NCBI RefSeq assembly: GCF_900115115.1
Contig: NZ_FOVI01000005.1
Span: forward strand, 1-64,000
Length of the DNA: 64,000 nucleotides
Source: Paenimyroides ummariense
Lineage (GTDB): Bacteria; Bacteroidota; Bacteroidia; Flavobacteriales; Flavobacteriaceae
Direction of reading: 5' to 3'
The notes below the pieces were generated by a model that worked only from the letters and a program-made list of their open reading frames with translations, was not told the DNA's origin and ran no database searches. Positions 36,424 through 45,280 of this stretch are shown here, one piece after another (position 1 is the stretch's first letter; each line of letters begins with the position of its first letter). Position numbers and translations under genes: made by a program.

Positions 36424-39400
36424 TGGAAACGCTCTGTAAAAAATCATCAATTTCAGAAATCATAAAGCACCGAACGTTGGTGCTCGATGGCGCTATGGGA
36501 ACCATGTTGCAGGCGTATCAATTTACCGAAGAAGATTTTCGCGGCACGCAGTTTCAAGATTTTCAGCATCCGTTAAAAGGTAACAACGATTTACTTTCGA
36601 TCACGCAACCCGAAGCGGTTAAAGAAGTCCATAGAAAATATTTGCAAGCAGGTGCCGATATTCTGGAAACCAACACGTTTTCTTCAACAACCATTGGTAT
36701 GGCAGATTATTACCTGGAAGATTATGTGTATCAGTTGAACTATCAGTCGGCAAAAATAGCCCGAGAAGTTTGTGACGAGTTTGATATCATTACACCCGAT
36801 AAACCGCGGTTTGTTGCAGGATCGATCGGCCCTACGAATCGTACGGCATCTATGAGTCCTGATGTGAATAATCCGGGTTATCGTGCCATTACTTTTGAGG
36901 ATTTACGAAAAGCTTATAAACAGCAAGTTGAAGCGTTGATTGATGGTGGTTGTGATTTACTTTTGGTGGAAACTATTTTTGACACGTTGAATGCAAAAGC
37001 GGCATTATTTGCGATTGAAGAAGTTAAAATTGAACGAAATATTGATATTCCAATCATGGTTTCGGGCACGATTACCGATGCTTCCGGCAGAACACTATCC
37101 GGGCAAACAGTCGATGCTTTTTTAATTTCGATTTCGCACATTCCGTTGTTAAGTATCGGGTTCAACTGTGCTTTGGGAGCCGAACAATTAAAACCTTATT
37201 TAAAGCAGTTGGCGCAACATACATCGGTAAATATTTCGGCGCATCCAAATGCCGGTTTGCCGAATGCTTTTGGCGAATACGATCAGTCGCCCGAAGAAAT
37301 GCAGCAATTGATTGCCGATTTTTTAAAGGAAGATTTAGTGCAGATTATAGGTGGTTGTTGTGGAACAAATCCAGATCACATCCGCTTAATTGCAGATGCT
37401 GTTACGCAGTACAACACTTTAAGAAATAATGTGGAGGTTGATGAAGTAAAACCGCACCCAATTTTAACGCTTTCAGGTTTAGAACCGCTTTTTGTTACAA
37501 AAGAATCGAATTTTATCAATATTGGCGAGCGTACAAACGTAACCGGTTCACGAAAATTCCTTCGATTAATAAAAGAAGAAAAGTTTGATGAAGCCTTGGA
37601 TATTGCCCGATTACAAGTTGAAAACGGGGCACAAATCATCGATATAAATATGGATGAAGGCATGTTGGATGGCAAAGAAGCAATGGTGAATTTTTTAAAC
37701 CTGATTGCTTCGGAACCTGATATTGCTCGCGTTCCAATAATGATCGACAGTTCTAAATGGGAAATTATCGAAGCCGGTTTGCAAACCATTCAAGGTAAAG
37801 GTGTTGTAAATTCCATCAGTTTAAAAGAAGGCGAAGAACTTTTTATTCGTCATGCAAATTTAATTAAACGTTACGGTGCTGCGGTGGTGGTAATGGGGTT
37901 TGATGAAGCCGGTCAGGCAGATACCTATCAAAGACGAATTGATATCTGTAAAAGATCGTACGAAATTCTGGTTCATCAAGTTGGTTTTCCTCCGCAAGAC
38001 ATTATTTTCGATCCAAACATATTTCCCGTTGCTACAGGAATGGAAGAGCATAACAACAATGCGCTCGATTTCTTTTTGGCAACAAAATGGATTCGTGAAA
38101 ACCTGCCGTATGCAAATGTTTCGGGTGGTGTAAGTAATGTTTCGTTTTCTTTCCGTGGGAATGATCGCGTAAGAGAAGCCATGAATGCAGCATTTCTGTA
38201 TCACGCCGTTCAGCATGGTATGAACATGGGAATTGTAAATCCTGAATTATTGGAAATTTACGATGAAGTTAATCCTGAATTATTGGTTTTTGTTGAAGAT
38301 GTACTTTTAAATCGAAGAAGTGATGCCACCGAACGATTGCTTGATTTTGCCGAACATTTAAAAGGTGAAACCAAATTTAAAGAGGAAAAAGTTTTAGAAT
38401 GGAGATCGCACGCTTTGCAAGAGCGTATTACACATGCGCTGGTGAAAGGTATTGAAGAGTTTATTAATACTGATGTAGAAGAAGCCCGCCAAACGGTTGA
38501 CCGACCAATTCAGGTAATTGAACAACATTTAATGAACGGAATGAACATTGTGGGCGATTTGTTTGGTTCGGGAAAAATGTTTTTGCCACAGGTTGTAAAA
38601 TCGGCTCGGGTAATGAAAAAAGCGGTGGCTTACTTGTTGCCTTTTATCGAAGAAGAGAAGTTGAAAAACGGAGTAACAAATAATTCATCGGCTGGTAAAG
38701 TTTTAATGGCAACCGTTCGCGGCGATGTACACGATATCGGTAAAAACATTGTTGCTGTGGTTTTGGCTTGTAACAATTTCGAAATTATAGATTTAGGAGT
38801 GATGGTTCCGCCCGAAAAAATTATTGAAACCGCCATAAGAGAACAGGTTGATGTAATCGGGTTAAGCGGATTAATTACTCCTTCGTTAGACGAAATGGTT
38901 TATTTGGCTAAAGAATTAGAAAAAATCGGAGTTAAAATTCCGGTAATGATTGGTGGTGCAACAACATCTCGTGCACACACCGCCGTAAAAATTGCACCTG
39001 AATATACACAAACGGTTGTTCATGTGAACGATGCATCGCGTGCGGTAACAGTCATTAACAATTTATTGCAGCCCGATAAAAACAAAATTTATAAAGAAGA
39101 CATTCGTGCCGAATATGAAAAATTACGTTACGATTTTTTACATAGAGCGCGAGATAAAAAATATTTGTCGATTGCCGATGCCCGTAAAAATAAATACAAA
39201 ATAGATTGGGATTCACAACAAATTGTAAAACCAAATTTTCTTGGTAAAAAGCAGGTTAGCGTAGAATTATCAGAATTGGTTCCATATATAGATTGGACTC
39301 CGTTTTTTAGATCTTGGCAGTTGTTTGGTAAATATCCCGAGATTTTAACTGATGATATTGTAGGTGAACAAGCAACTATTTTGTTTGCAGAAGCACAGGA

Positions 39401-40130
39401 AATGTTGAAGAAAATAGTTTCAGAAAAATGGTTTGAAGCTAAAGGAATCATTGGGATTTACAAAGCGAATCAGGTAAATGATGATGATATTGAGTTGATT
39501 GATGAAAATAATGAAACTATCGCAACTTTGCTAACTCTTCGTCAGCAGGCACATAAATCGGGCAGTGTACCAAATATTGCCTTGGCAGATTTTATCGCTC
39601 CAAAATCAACAGGAATCAACGATTATGTAGGTTTGTTTTGCGTGAGTACCGGTTTTGGAGTGGAAGAAAAAGCCAAAGATTATGAAAACGCTCAAGACGA
39701 TTACAACTCTATTATGGTTAAAGCGTTGGGCGATCGTTTGGCTGAAGCTTTTGCGGAGTATCTGCATGAAAAAGTCCGTAAAGAAATTTGGGGTTATTCG
39801 GTTTCGGAACAATTAACCAATGACGATTTAATTAAAGAATCGTATGAAGGTATTCGTCCGGCGCCTGGTTATCCGGCGTGTCCCGATCATTTGGAGAAAA
39901 ACACCATTTGGGATGTTTTAAATGTAGCCGATGAAATTGGTGTAACACTAACCGAAAGTTTGGCAATGTGGCCGGCATCGTCGGTTTCGGGATATTATTT
40001 TGGAAACAAGGAAGCTAAATATTTTGGCGTGGGGAAAATTAAAAACGATCAGGTTGAAGATTATGCCCGCAGACGAAACATCAGTTTTGAGGAAGCTACC
40101 AAATGGCTTGGTCCAAATATAAATGAATAA
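36423..40130 (+). CDS. metH: Cobalamin-dependent methionine synthase
   Basis: A complete 1235-residue MetH that transfers the methyl group of 5-methyl-tetrahydrofolate to homocysteine. Domains in order: homocysteine-binding with zinc cysteines (GFNCALGAE and [10 protein letters not shown], residues 1-330), folate-binding ([14 protein letters not shown], about 360-620), cobalamin-binding with the DVHDIGKN motif carrying the cobalt-ligand His (about 650-890), and C-terminal SAM-binding activation domain ([12 protein letters not shown], about 920-1235). All modules are fused here. It needs B12; no B12 synthesis genes are in the window. Confidence 0.97.
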   Translation: METLCKKSSISEIIKHRTLVLDGAMGTMLQAYQFTEEDFRGTQFQDFQHPLKGNNDLLSITQPEAVKEVHRKYLQAGADILETNTFSSTTIGMADYYLEDYVYQLNYQSAKIAREVCDEFDIITPDKPRFVAGSIGPTNRTASMSPDVNNPGYRAITFEDLRKAYKQQVEALIDGGCDLLLVETIFDTLNAKAALFAIEEVKIERNIDIPIMVSGTITDASGRTLSGQTVDAFLISISHIPLLSIGFNCALGAEQLKPYLKQLAQHTSVNISAHPNAGLPNAFGEYDQSPEEMQQLIADFLKEDLVQIIGGCCGTNPDHIRLIADAVTQYNTLRNNVEVDEVKPHPILTLSGLEPLFVTKESNFINIGERTNVTGSRKFLRLIKEEKFDEALDIARLQVENGAQIIDINMDEGMLDGKEAMVNFLNLIASEPDIARVPIMIDSSKWEIIEAGLQTIQGKGVVNSISLKEGEELFIRHANLIKRYGAAVVVMGFDEAGQADTYQRRIDICKRSYEILVHQVGFPPQDIIFDPNIFPVATGMEEHNNNALDFFLATKWIRENLPYANVSGGVSNVSFSFRGNDRVREAMNAAFLYHAVQHGMNMGIVNPELLEIYDEVNPELLVFVEDVLLNRRSDATERLLDFAEHLKGETKFKEEKVLEWRSHALQERITHALVKGIEEFINTDVEEARQTVDRPIQVIEQHLMNGMNIVGDLFGSGKMFLPQVVKSARVMKKAVAYLLPFIEEEKLKNGVTNNSSAGKVLMATVRGDVHDIGKNIVAVVLACNNFEIIDLGVMVPPEKIIETAIREQVDVIGLSGLITPSLDEMVYLAKELEKIGVKIPVMIGGATTSRAHTAVKIAPEYTQTVVHVNDASRAVTVINNLLQPDKNKIYKEDIRAEYEKLRYDFLHRARDKKYLSIADARKNKYKIDWDSQQIVKPNFLGKKQVSVELSELVPYIDWTPFFRSWQLFGKYPEILTDDIVGEQATILFAEAQEMLKKIVSEKWFEAKGIIGIYKANQVNDDDIELIDENNETIATLLTLRQQAHKSGSVPNIALADFIAPKSTGINDYVGLFCVSTGFGVEEKAKDYENAQDDYNSIMVKALGDRLAEAFAEYLHEKVRKEIWGYSVSEQLTNDDLIKESYEGIRPAPGYPACPDHLEKNTIWDVLNVADEIGVTLTESLAMWPASSVSGYYFGNKEAKYFGVGKIKNDQVEDYARRRNISFEEATKWLGPNINE

Positions 40131-40159
40131 CTTTTGAAAAATACCACAGATTCACAGAT

Positions 40160-40376
40160 TTCGTCAGTTCGAGCTTGTCGAGAACTTTATTTCAAACCTC
40201 ACAGGTTTTAAAAACCTGTGAGGTCTTGATAGAGATTTTAAATTTTATGGTGTATCAATAAAAAATAGAGTATCAACAACCAGTTGCGTTAGGGATTAAA
40301 GTGAAAAGCCTTTTGTGAAGAATGAACAAAAGCTTGTAGCGAAAAGCCCGACCCGTCCTGATAAGGCGGGTAACAC
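40160..40376. repeat. Cluster of dispersed-repeat-like hairpins between metH and metF
   Basis: Three elements in a gap with no gene: an imperfect palindrome GTTCGAGCTTGTCGAGAAC (about 40167-40185), a perfect 14-bp stem (ACCTCACAGGTTTT and its complement, about 40197-40226), and a segment from GCGTTAGGGATTAAAG (about 40286) to a hairpin ACCCGTCC-GATA-GGCGGGT (about 40351-40371). I recall similar sequences as dispersed repeats in Flavobacterium genomes. The unit is single-copy in this window. Confidence 0.55.
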
Positions 40377-40391
40377 CCAAATAATGATAAA

Positions 40392-41348
40392 ATGAAAGTT
40401 ACCGAACATATACAGAATGCCGACGGAAAAGCATTGTTTTCGTTTGAGATTTTACCGCCTTTGAAAGGGCAAAATATTCAATGTATTTTTGACACGATTG
40501 ATCCGTTAATGGAGTTTAATCCGCCATTTATTGATGTTACTTACCATCGAGAAGAATATACGTACAAAGATGTTGGCAACGGTTTGCTGGAGAAAAAAGT
40601 GGTAAAAAAACGTCCGGGAACGGTTGGAATTTGTGCCGCTATTCAGAACAAATATAAGGTTGATGCTGTGCCGCATATTTTGTGTGGCGGCTTTACGAAA
40701 GAAGATACCGAGAATTTTTTGATTGATTTAGATTTTTTAGGAATTGATAACGTGGTTGCATTGCGTGGCGATGCGGTTAAAAGCGAGATTTATTTTAAGG
40801 CTGAAAAAAACGGACACAGATATGCATCGGAATTGGTAACGCAGATTTCGGAATTGAACAACGGTATTTATCTGGATGATGAATTGGAAAATTCGCATAC
40901 AACCAATTTTTGTATAGGTGTTGGTGCGTATCCTGAAAAGCACATGGAAGCGCCGAATTTTGATACCGATTTGCAGTTTTTAAAGCAGAAAATTGATAAA
41001 GGTGCCGATTATATTGTTACGCAGATGTTTTTTGATAATGCCAAGTTTTTTGATTTTGTGGATAAATGTAGAAAATCGGGTATTGAAGTTCCGATTATTC
41101 CGGGATTGAAACCATTAACAACTAAAGGTCAGTTAAATATGATCCCGCATCGTTTTAAAGTAGATTTGCCAGATGCTTTGGTTATTGAAATTTTAAAAGC
41201 GAAAGACAACGAAGCCGTGAAACAAATTGGTATTGAATGGTGTATTCAGCAAAGCAAAGAGATCATTGCAGCGGAAATTCCTATTGTGCATTATTATTCT
41301 ATGGGAAAATCGGATACTGTTAAAAGGGTAGCGAAAGAGGTTTTTTAA
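40392..41348 (+). CDS. metF: Methylenetetrahydrofolate reductase
   Basis: A 318-residue flavoprotein that reduces 5,10-methylene- to 5-methyl-tetrahydrofolate, the methyl donor for MetH. The family start FSFEILPPLKGQ, the flavin/NADH-site Glu in FEILPP, the segment LALRGD-like VVALRGDA, and GADYIVTQMFFDNAKFFDFVDKCR are present. Length is typical. It follows metH after about 260 bp containing repeats, so it may be transcribed separately or by read-through. Confidence 0.96.
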   Translation: MKVTEHIQNADGKALFSFEILPPLKGQNIQCIFDTIDPLMEFNPPFIDVTYHREEYTYKDVGNGLLEKKVVKKRPGTVGICAAIQNKYKVDAVPHILCGGFTKEDTENFLIDLDFLGIDNVVALRGDAVKSEIYFKAEKNGHRYASELVTQISELNNGIYLDDELENSHTTNFCIGVGAYPEKHMEAPNFDTDLQFLKQKIDKGADYIVTQMFFDNAKFFDFVDKCRKSGIEVPIIPGLKPLTTKGQLNMIPHRFKVDLPDALVIEILKAKDNEAVKQIGIEWCIQQSKEIIAAEIPIVHYYSMGKSDTVKRVAKEVF

Positions 41349-41425
41349 AATTGAAATAACAAAATAGTTACTGCATCATTCAAAAAACCATATATTTATA
41401 AAACATAAAACACAGATTTTAATCA

Positions 41426-41989
41426 ATGGATATTGATCTAATTTTAAACAAAGTACATTCGCTCCCACAGGATTCTTTAAAAGTACTAAAAAGCTATATC
41501 ACCGAAGTTTCGTACCCAAAAGGTCATATTTTGCTTGATACAAAAGCGGTAGAAAAGAATATTTACTTTATAAAAAAAGGAATTGTCAGAGCTTTTGCAC
41601 GCACTCCCGACAATGACATTACTTTTTGGATTGGTCGCGAAGGCGAAACTGTTATATCTATGAGAAGTTATGTGGCGCATGAAAAAGGCTACGAAACTAT
41701 TGAACTTTTAGAAGACGGGGATCTTTATCAGCTTAACACCACTGATTTAAATTCGCTTTACGAAAAAGACATTCATATTGCCAATTGGGGAAGAAAATTC
41801 GCCGAACAAGAATTACTTAAAACAGAAGAACGATTGATATCGCGACAGTTTAAAACGGCATCAGAACGTTACAAAACACTTTTGGCAGAAAATCCCGATT
41901 TAATTCAACGTGTACAATTGGGTTATATTTCATCGTATTTAGGAATTACTCAAGTAAGTTTAAGTAGAATTCGAGCTGATATTAAATAA
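41426..41989 (+). CDS. Crp/Fnr family transcriptional regulator
   Basis: A 187-residue protein with an N-terminal cyclic-nucleotide-binding-type beta-barrel (VSYPKGHILLDTKAVEKNIYFIKKGIVRAFA) and a C-terminal HTH (VQLGYISSYLGITQVSLSRIRADI). It has no FNR-type cysteine cluster, so it is not an obvious oxygen sensor. The ligand and target are unknown. It is monocistronic, 77 bp after metF. A second member of the same family lies at 49.1 kb. Confidence 0.9.
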   Translation: MDIDLILNKVHSLPQDSLKVLKSYITEVSYPKGHILLDTKAVEKNIYFIKKGIVRAFARTPDNDITFWIGREGETVISMRSYVAHEKGYETIELLEDGDLYQLNTTDLNSLYEKDIHIANWGRKFAEQELLKTEERLISRQFKTASERYKTLLAENPDLIQRVQLGYISSYLGITQVSLSRIRADIK

Positions 41990-42074
41990 TTTTTATAAGT
42001 TTCCATGAACAATAACAGCAATTTTGCATAAATAGTGCTAAATTTATGTAACATCGTTTAACCAAATAGTACAC

Positions 42075-42329
42075 ATGGAAACAATTATAGGAACAATTGC
42101 AGGCATATTAACATCGGTATCAATGATACCCCAACTAATTAAGGTGTTAAAAGAAAAAGACGTAGAAAATCTTTCATGGGGAATGATCGCCGTTTTACTT
42201 ACGGGAGTTTCGCTATGGGTGGTTTACGGAATTATGAAAGATGAACTACCTATTGTTCTTTCGAATGGATTTTCTGTTTTGGTCAACACAACTTTGTTGA
42301 TTTACTATTTCAGATACAAAAATAAGTAG
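42075..42329 (+). CDS. SemiSWEET sugar transporter (PQ-loop family)
   Basis: An 84-residue membrane protein with three helices forming one PQ-loop unit: TIAGILTSVSMIPQLIKVLKEKDVENLSWG holds the conserved Pro-Gln in helix 1. Bacterial SemiSWEETs work as dimers and move small sugars down their gradient. A strong terminator follows. The sugar is not predictable from sequence. Confidence 0.88.
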   Translation: METIIGTIAGILTSVSMIPQLIKVLKEKDVENLSWGMIAVLLTGVSLWVVYGIMKDELPIVLSNGFSVLVNTTLLIYYFRYKNK

Positions 42330-42361
42330 CATGAAAATGTTAGCAATCATGCTGCTTTTTC
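42325..42361 (+). terminator. Intrinsic terminator after the SemiSWEET gene
   Basis: 10-bp stem AGTAGCATGA / TCATGCTGCT (one G-U), 12-nt loop, followed by T-rich sequence. Confidence 0.85.
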
Positions 42362-42406
42362 GTTTTTTTTGGCTAACTTTAATACAGATTATAAAAAATT
42401 AAGACT

Positions 42407-42577
42407 ATGAAAAAGTATTTTTTATTCAGCTGTACCATTCTAACTTCATTACTATTAACAAGTTGTAGTGCGGTAGAAACTATTTTTAAAGCCGGCATGT
42501 GGTGGGCTTTTATCTTAATATTTCTTGGAATTGGATTAGTCCTTTGGATTTTTTCTAAAATGAGAAATAAAAACTAA
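42407..42577 (+). CDS. Small lipoprotein with a C-terminal membrane helix
   Basis: A 56-residue ORF starting ATG at 42407. It has a lipoprotein signal (MKKYFLFSCTILTSLLLTSC, Cys20), the short segment SAVETIFKAGMWW, a second hydrophobic stretch (AFILIFLGIGLVLWIF) and a basic end SKMRNKN. I recall small Bacteroidota proteins of this layout (Cys-x-AVETIFKAG-WW-helix-basic tail), whose function is unknown and which are sometimes mislabelled phosphatidate cytidylyltransferase. It is bracketed by two terminators, so it is transcribed alone. Confidence 0.78.
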   Translation: MKKYFLFSCTILTSLLLTSCSAVETIFKAGMWWAFILIFLGIGLVLWIFSKMRNKN

Positions 42578-42591
42578 ATTCTTACATTACC

Positions 42592-42626
42592 AAGATGCGG
42601 ATTTTTTATAAAAAACCGCATCTTTT
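42592..42626 (+). terminator. Intrinsic terminator after the small lipoprotein gene
   Basis: Stem AAGATGCGG / CCGCATCTT extended by an inner TTTTTT/AAAAAA pairing, followed by TTTT. Confidence 0.85.
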
Positions 42627-42693
42627 CTTCCCTTATAAAAACATTCAAAACGCCATTTTTTTAGTTTTAATTTGATAGTAAGCAATTCAAAAA

Positions 42694-43701
42694 ATGCAAA
42701 TATTAAATTTTACAGACAAAGGCATTTACTGTATTCCGGGTAAGTTTTATATCGATCCTTGGAAACCCGTAGACTATGCGTTGATAACGCATGGTCATGC
42801 CGATCATGCGCGTTGGGGAATGAAAAAATACTTGTGTCATCACCTCACAGTTCCCATTCTTCACATTCGCATTGGTGCAGATATTCAGGTTCAGGGCATT
42901 GGCTACAACGAACCTATCAACATAAACGGCGTAAAAGTGTCGTTTCATCCGGCGGGTCATATTATTGGTTCGGCACAGATTAGAATGGAATACAAAGGAA
43001 AAGTTGTGGTTGTTTCAGGCGATTATAAGTTACAGAACGATGGACTTTCGACTGTTTTTGAACCTGTTAAATGCCACGAATTTGTTACCGAAAGTACTTT
43101 TGGACTGCCAATTTACAAATGGGCATCAACCGAAAAATTGAATGAATCCATGCAAAACTGGGTACTTCACAATCAGGAAATAGGAAAAACATCGGTTTTT
43201 GTGGGATATTCTTTAGGCAAGGCACAACGTATTTTGAATGCTGTTAATGGTATCGCTCCAATTTATACACATTATTCCATTACCAAACTCAATCAGGCGT
43301 ATGAAAATGCAGGAATTCAACTGCCACATTATGAATCGCTCGATTTTAGAGAAACTGTTCAACATGTAAATAAAGGCATTGTAATTGTTCCGCCATCGCT
43401 GGTTGACACCAATGTTTTAAAGAAAATTCCGAATATGGTTTACGCTATTTGTTCAGGATGGATGCAGGTTCGCGGTGCAAGGAGGTGGCGCAGTGCCGAT
43501 GCCGGTTTTGCCGTGAGCGATCATGCCGATTGGGACGATCTTTTAAAGGCTGTTAAAGAAACAAATGCCGAAAAAGTGTATGTTACCCACGGGCAAACTG
43601 CGGTATTTGCCAAATATTTGAACGAAAACGGAATTGAAGCCGTTGAACTGCATACTGCTTTTGGAAATGAAGAAGACGAATCTACACCCGAAAGCCTATG
43701 A
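42694..43701 (+). CDS. Ligase-associated DNA exonuclease (metallo-beta-lactamase fold)
   Basis: A 335-residue MBL/beta-CASP nuclease. The metal motif HGHADHAR is near residue 30, followed by further ligands in FHPAGHIIGSAQI and VVSGDYK, and the late segment FAVSDHADWDDLL. It is the first gene of a four-gene cluster, overlapping the DNA ligase gene by 4 nt. In the equivalent Pseudomonas putida cluster studied by the Shuman laboratory this protein is a DNA exonuclease; the function here is by homology. Confidence 0.92.
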   Translation: MQILNFTDKGIYCIPGKFYIDPWKPVDYALITHGHADHARWGMKKYLCHHLTVPILHIRIGADIQVQGIGYNEPININGVKVSFHPAGHIIGSAQIRMEYKGKVVVVSGDYKLQNDGLSTVFEPVKCHEFVTESTFGLPIYKWASTEKLNESMQNWVLHNQEIGKTSVFVGYSLGKAQRILNAVNGIAPIYTHYSITKLNQAYENAGIQLPHYESLDFRETVQHVNKGIVIVPPSLVDTNVLKKIPNMVYAICSGWMQVRGARRWRSADAGFAVSDHADWDDLLKAVKETNAEKVYVTHGQTAVFAKYLNENGIEAVELHTAFGNEEDESTPESL

Positions 43702-45278
43702 AAGCATTTGCACAATTGATCAATTCGTTAGATAGCACCAATAAAAATCTGCAGAAAATAGCGGCAATAGAACTGTTTATTGATACCGCAAGTAATGACG
43801 ATAAATTATGGTTTCTATCACTTTTCACAGGTAAACGCCCAAAACGAAGTGTAACCACGAAACTTTTAAAACAGTGGGTTTTAGAGGAAACGCAGCTACC
43901 CGATTGGTTGTTTGCAGAAAGTTATGCGGCTGTTGGCGATTTAGGAGAAACCATTGCGTTGTTGTTACCCGATAACGAACATCCTTCTGAAAAACCACTT
44001 TCTGAATGGATGAACGAAATTATTGCCTTAAAAGATAAATCGGAAGATGAAAAACGAACCTACGTTGTTAACAGTTGGAAAGCCTTAAACACTAGCGAAC
44101 GCTTTATTTTCAATAAATTGTTAGGTGGAAGTTTCCGTTTGGGTGTGTCGGCAAAAACGGTTATTAATGCTTTTGCAAAACATTTTGACTTGGAAGCTGC
44201 CGCCGTAACGCACAGTATTATGGGCGATTGGGATCGAACCAAAGTCGATTTTGAGGGTTTAATTAAAGGAAATTATACCGAAATCAACAAAAGTAAACCT
44301 TATCCTTTTTGTTTGGCGTATGCTTTGGATAAAGATTTGATTGAATTAGGATCGATCGATGATTGGCAGATCGAATATAAATGGGATGGAATTCGGGCAC
44401 AAATAATCAAACGAGAAGGTGAATTTTTTATTTGGTCGCGTGGCGAAGAACTGATTACTGCCCAATTTCCCGAAATAGAAAAAGCGTTGATTGATTTTCC
44501 TGATGATTTTGTGATCGATGGTGAATTGTTAGTGGTTAAAAATGGCGAAGTATATAATTTCAGCGAACTTCAAAAACGGTTAAACAGAAAAAATCTGCCT
44601 AAAAAAATGCTCGAAGAGCTTCCCGTATCGCTTTATATTTACGATGTTTTAGAATGGAAAGGTGAAGATATTCGCACAAAACCACTTTCGTACCGAAGAT
44701 CAATTTTAGAAAGTTATTTTAATATCGATACAAATTCATCGTTGCATTTATCACCCGTTATCAAAGAAATCGACTGGAATAAACTACCCGAAATTAGGAC
44801 AAATGCACGTGTAATAAACAGCGAAGGTTTAATGTTAAAAAATGTTGATTCTCCTTACCACACCGGGCGAAAACGAGGCGATTGGTGGAAATGGAAAACC
44901 GATCCGTTAACCATTGATGCCGTACTTATTTACGCTCAAAAAGGCAGCGGTCGCCGTAGTGGTTATTATACCGATTATACGTTTGCCGTTAAAAGTGGCG
45001 ATGCGCTGGTTACCATTGCCAAGGCTTATTCGGGCTTAACTGATAAAGAAATTCAAGAGGTTAGCAAATTTGTAAACAAAAACGCAATCGAGAAATTTGG
45101 TCCGGTACGAACGGTAAAACCCGAGCTGGTTTTCGAAATTGCTTTTGAAGGAATTGGTTACAGCAGTCGGCATAAATCGGGCGTGGCATTGCGTTTCCCA
45201 AGAATTTTACGTTGGCGAAAAGACAAAACTGTTGCCGATATTGATACGATTGATGAAGTTAAAAAACTGATTACCTAA
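43698..45278 (+). CDS. ATP-dependent DNA ligase
   Basis: A 526-residue ATP-dependent ligase with an N-terminal DNA-binding domain (1-200), a nucleotidyltransferase domain with the adenylated lysine in EYKWDGIRAQ (Lys228), downstream motifs FIWSRGEELIT, FVIDGELLV and SEGLMLKN, and a C-terminal OB fold starting near WKWKTDPLTIDAVLIYAQ. It is distinct from the NAD-dependent replicative LigA. It overlaps the exonuclease gene and is 2 bp from the helicase gene, so the products are probably used together in repair. Confidence 0.94.
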   Translation: MKAFAQLINSLDSTNKNLQKIAAIELFIDTASNDDKLWFLSLFTGKRPKRSVTTKLLKQWVLEETQLPDWLFAESYAAVGDLGETIALLLPDNEHPSEKPLSEWMNEIIALKDKSEDEKRTYVVNSWKALNTSERFIFNKLLGGSFRLGVSAKTVINAFAKHFDLEAAAVTHSIMGDWDRTKVDFEGLIKGNYTEINKSKPYPFCLAYALDKDLIELGSIDDWQIEYKWDGIRAQIIKREGEFFIWSRGEELITAQFPEIEKALIDFPDDFVIDGELLVVKNGEVYNFSELQKRLNRKNLPKKMLEELPVSLYIYDVLEWKGEDIRTKPLSYRRSILESYFNIDTNSSLHLSPVIKEIDWNKLPEIRTNARVINSEGLMLKNVDSPYHTGRKRGDWWKWKTDPLTIDAVLIYAQKGSGRRSGYYTDYTFAVKSGDALVTIAKAYSGLTDKEIQEVSKFVNKNAIEKFGPVRTVKPELVFEIAFEGIGYSSRHKSGVALRFPRILRWRKDKTVADIDTIDEVKKLIT

Positions 45279-45280
45279 TT

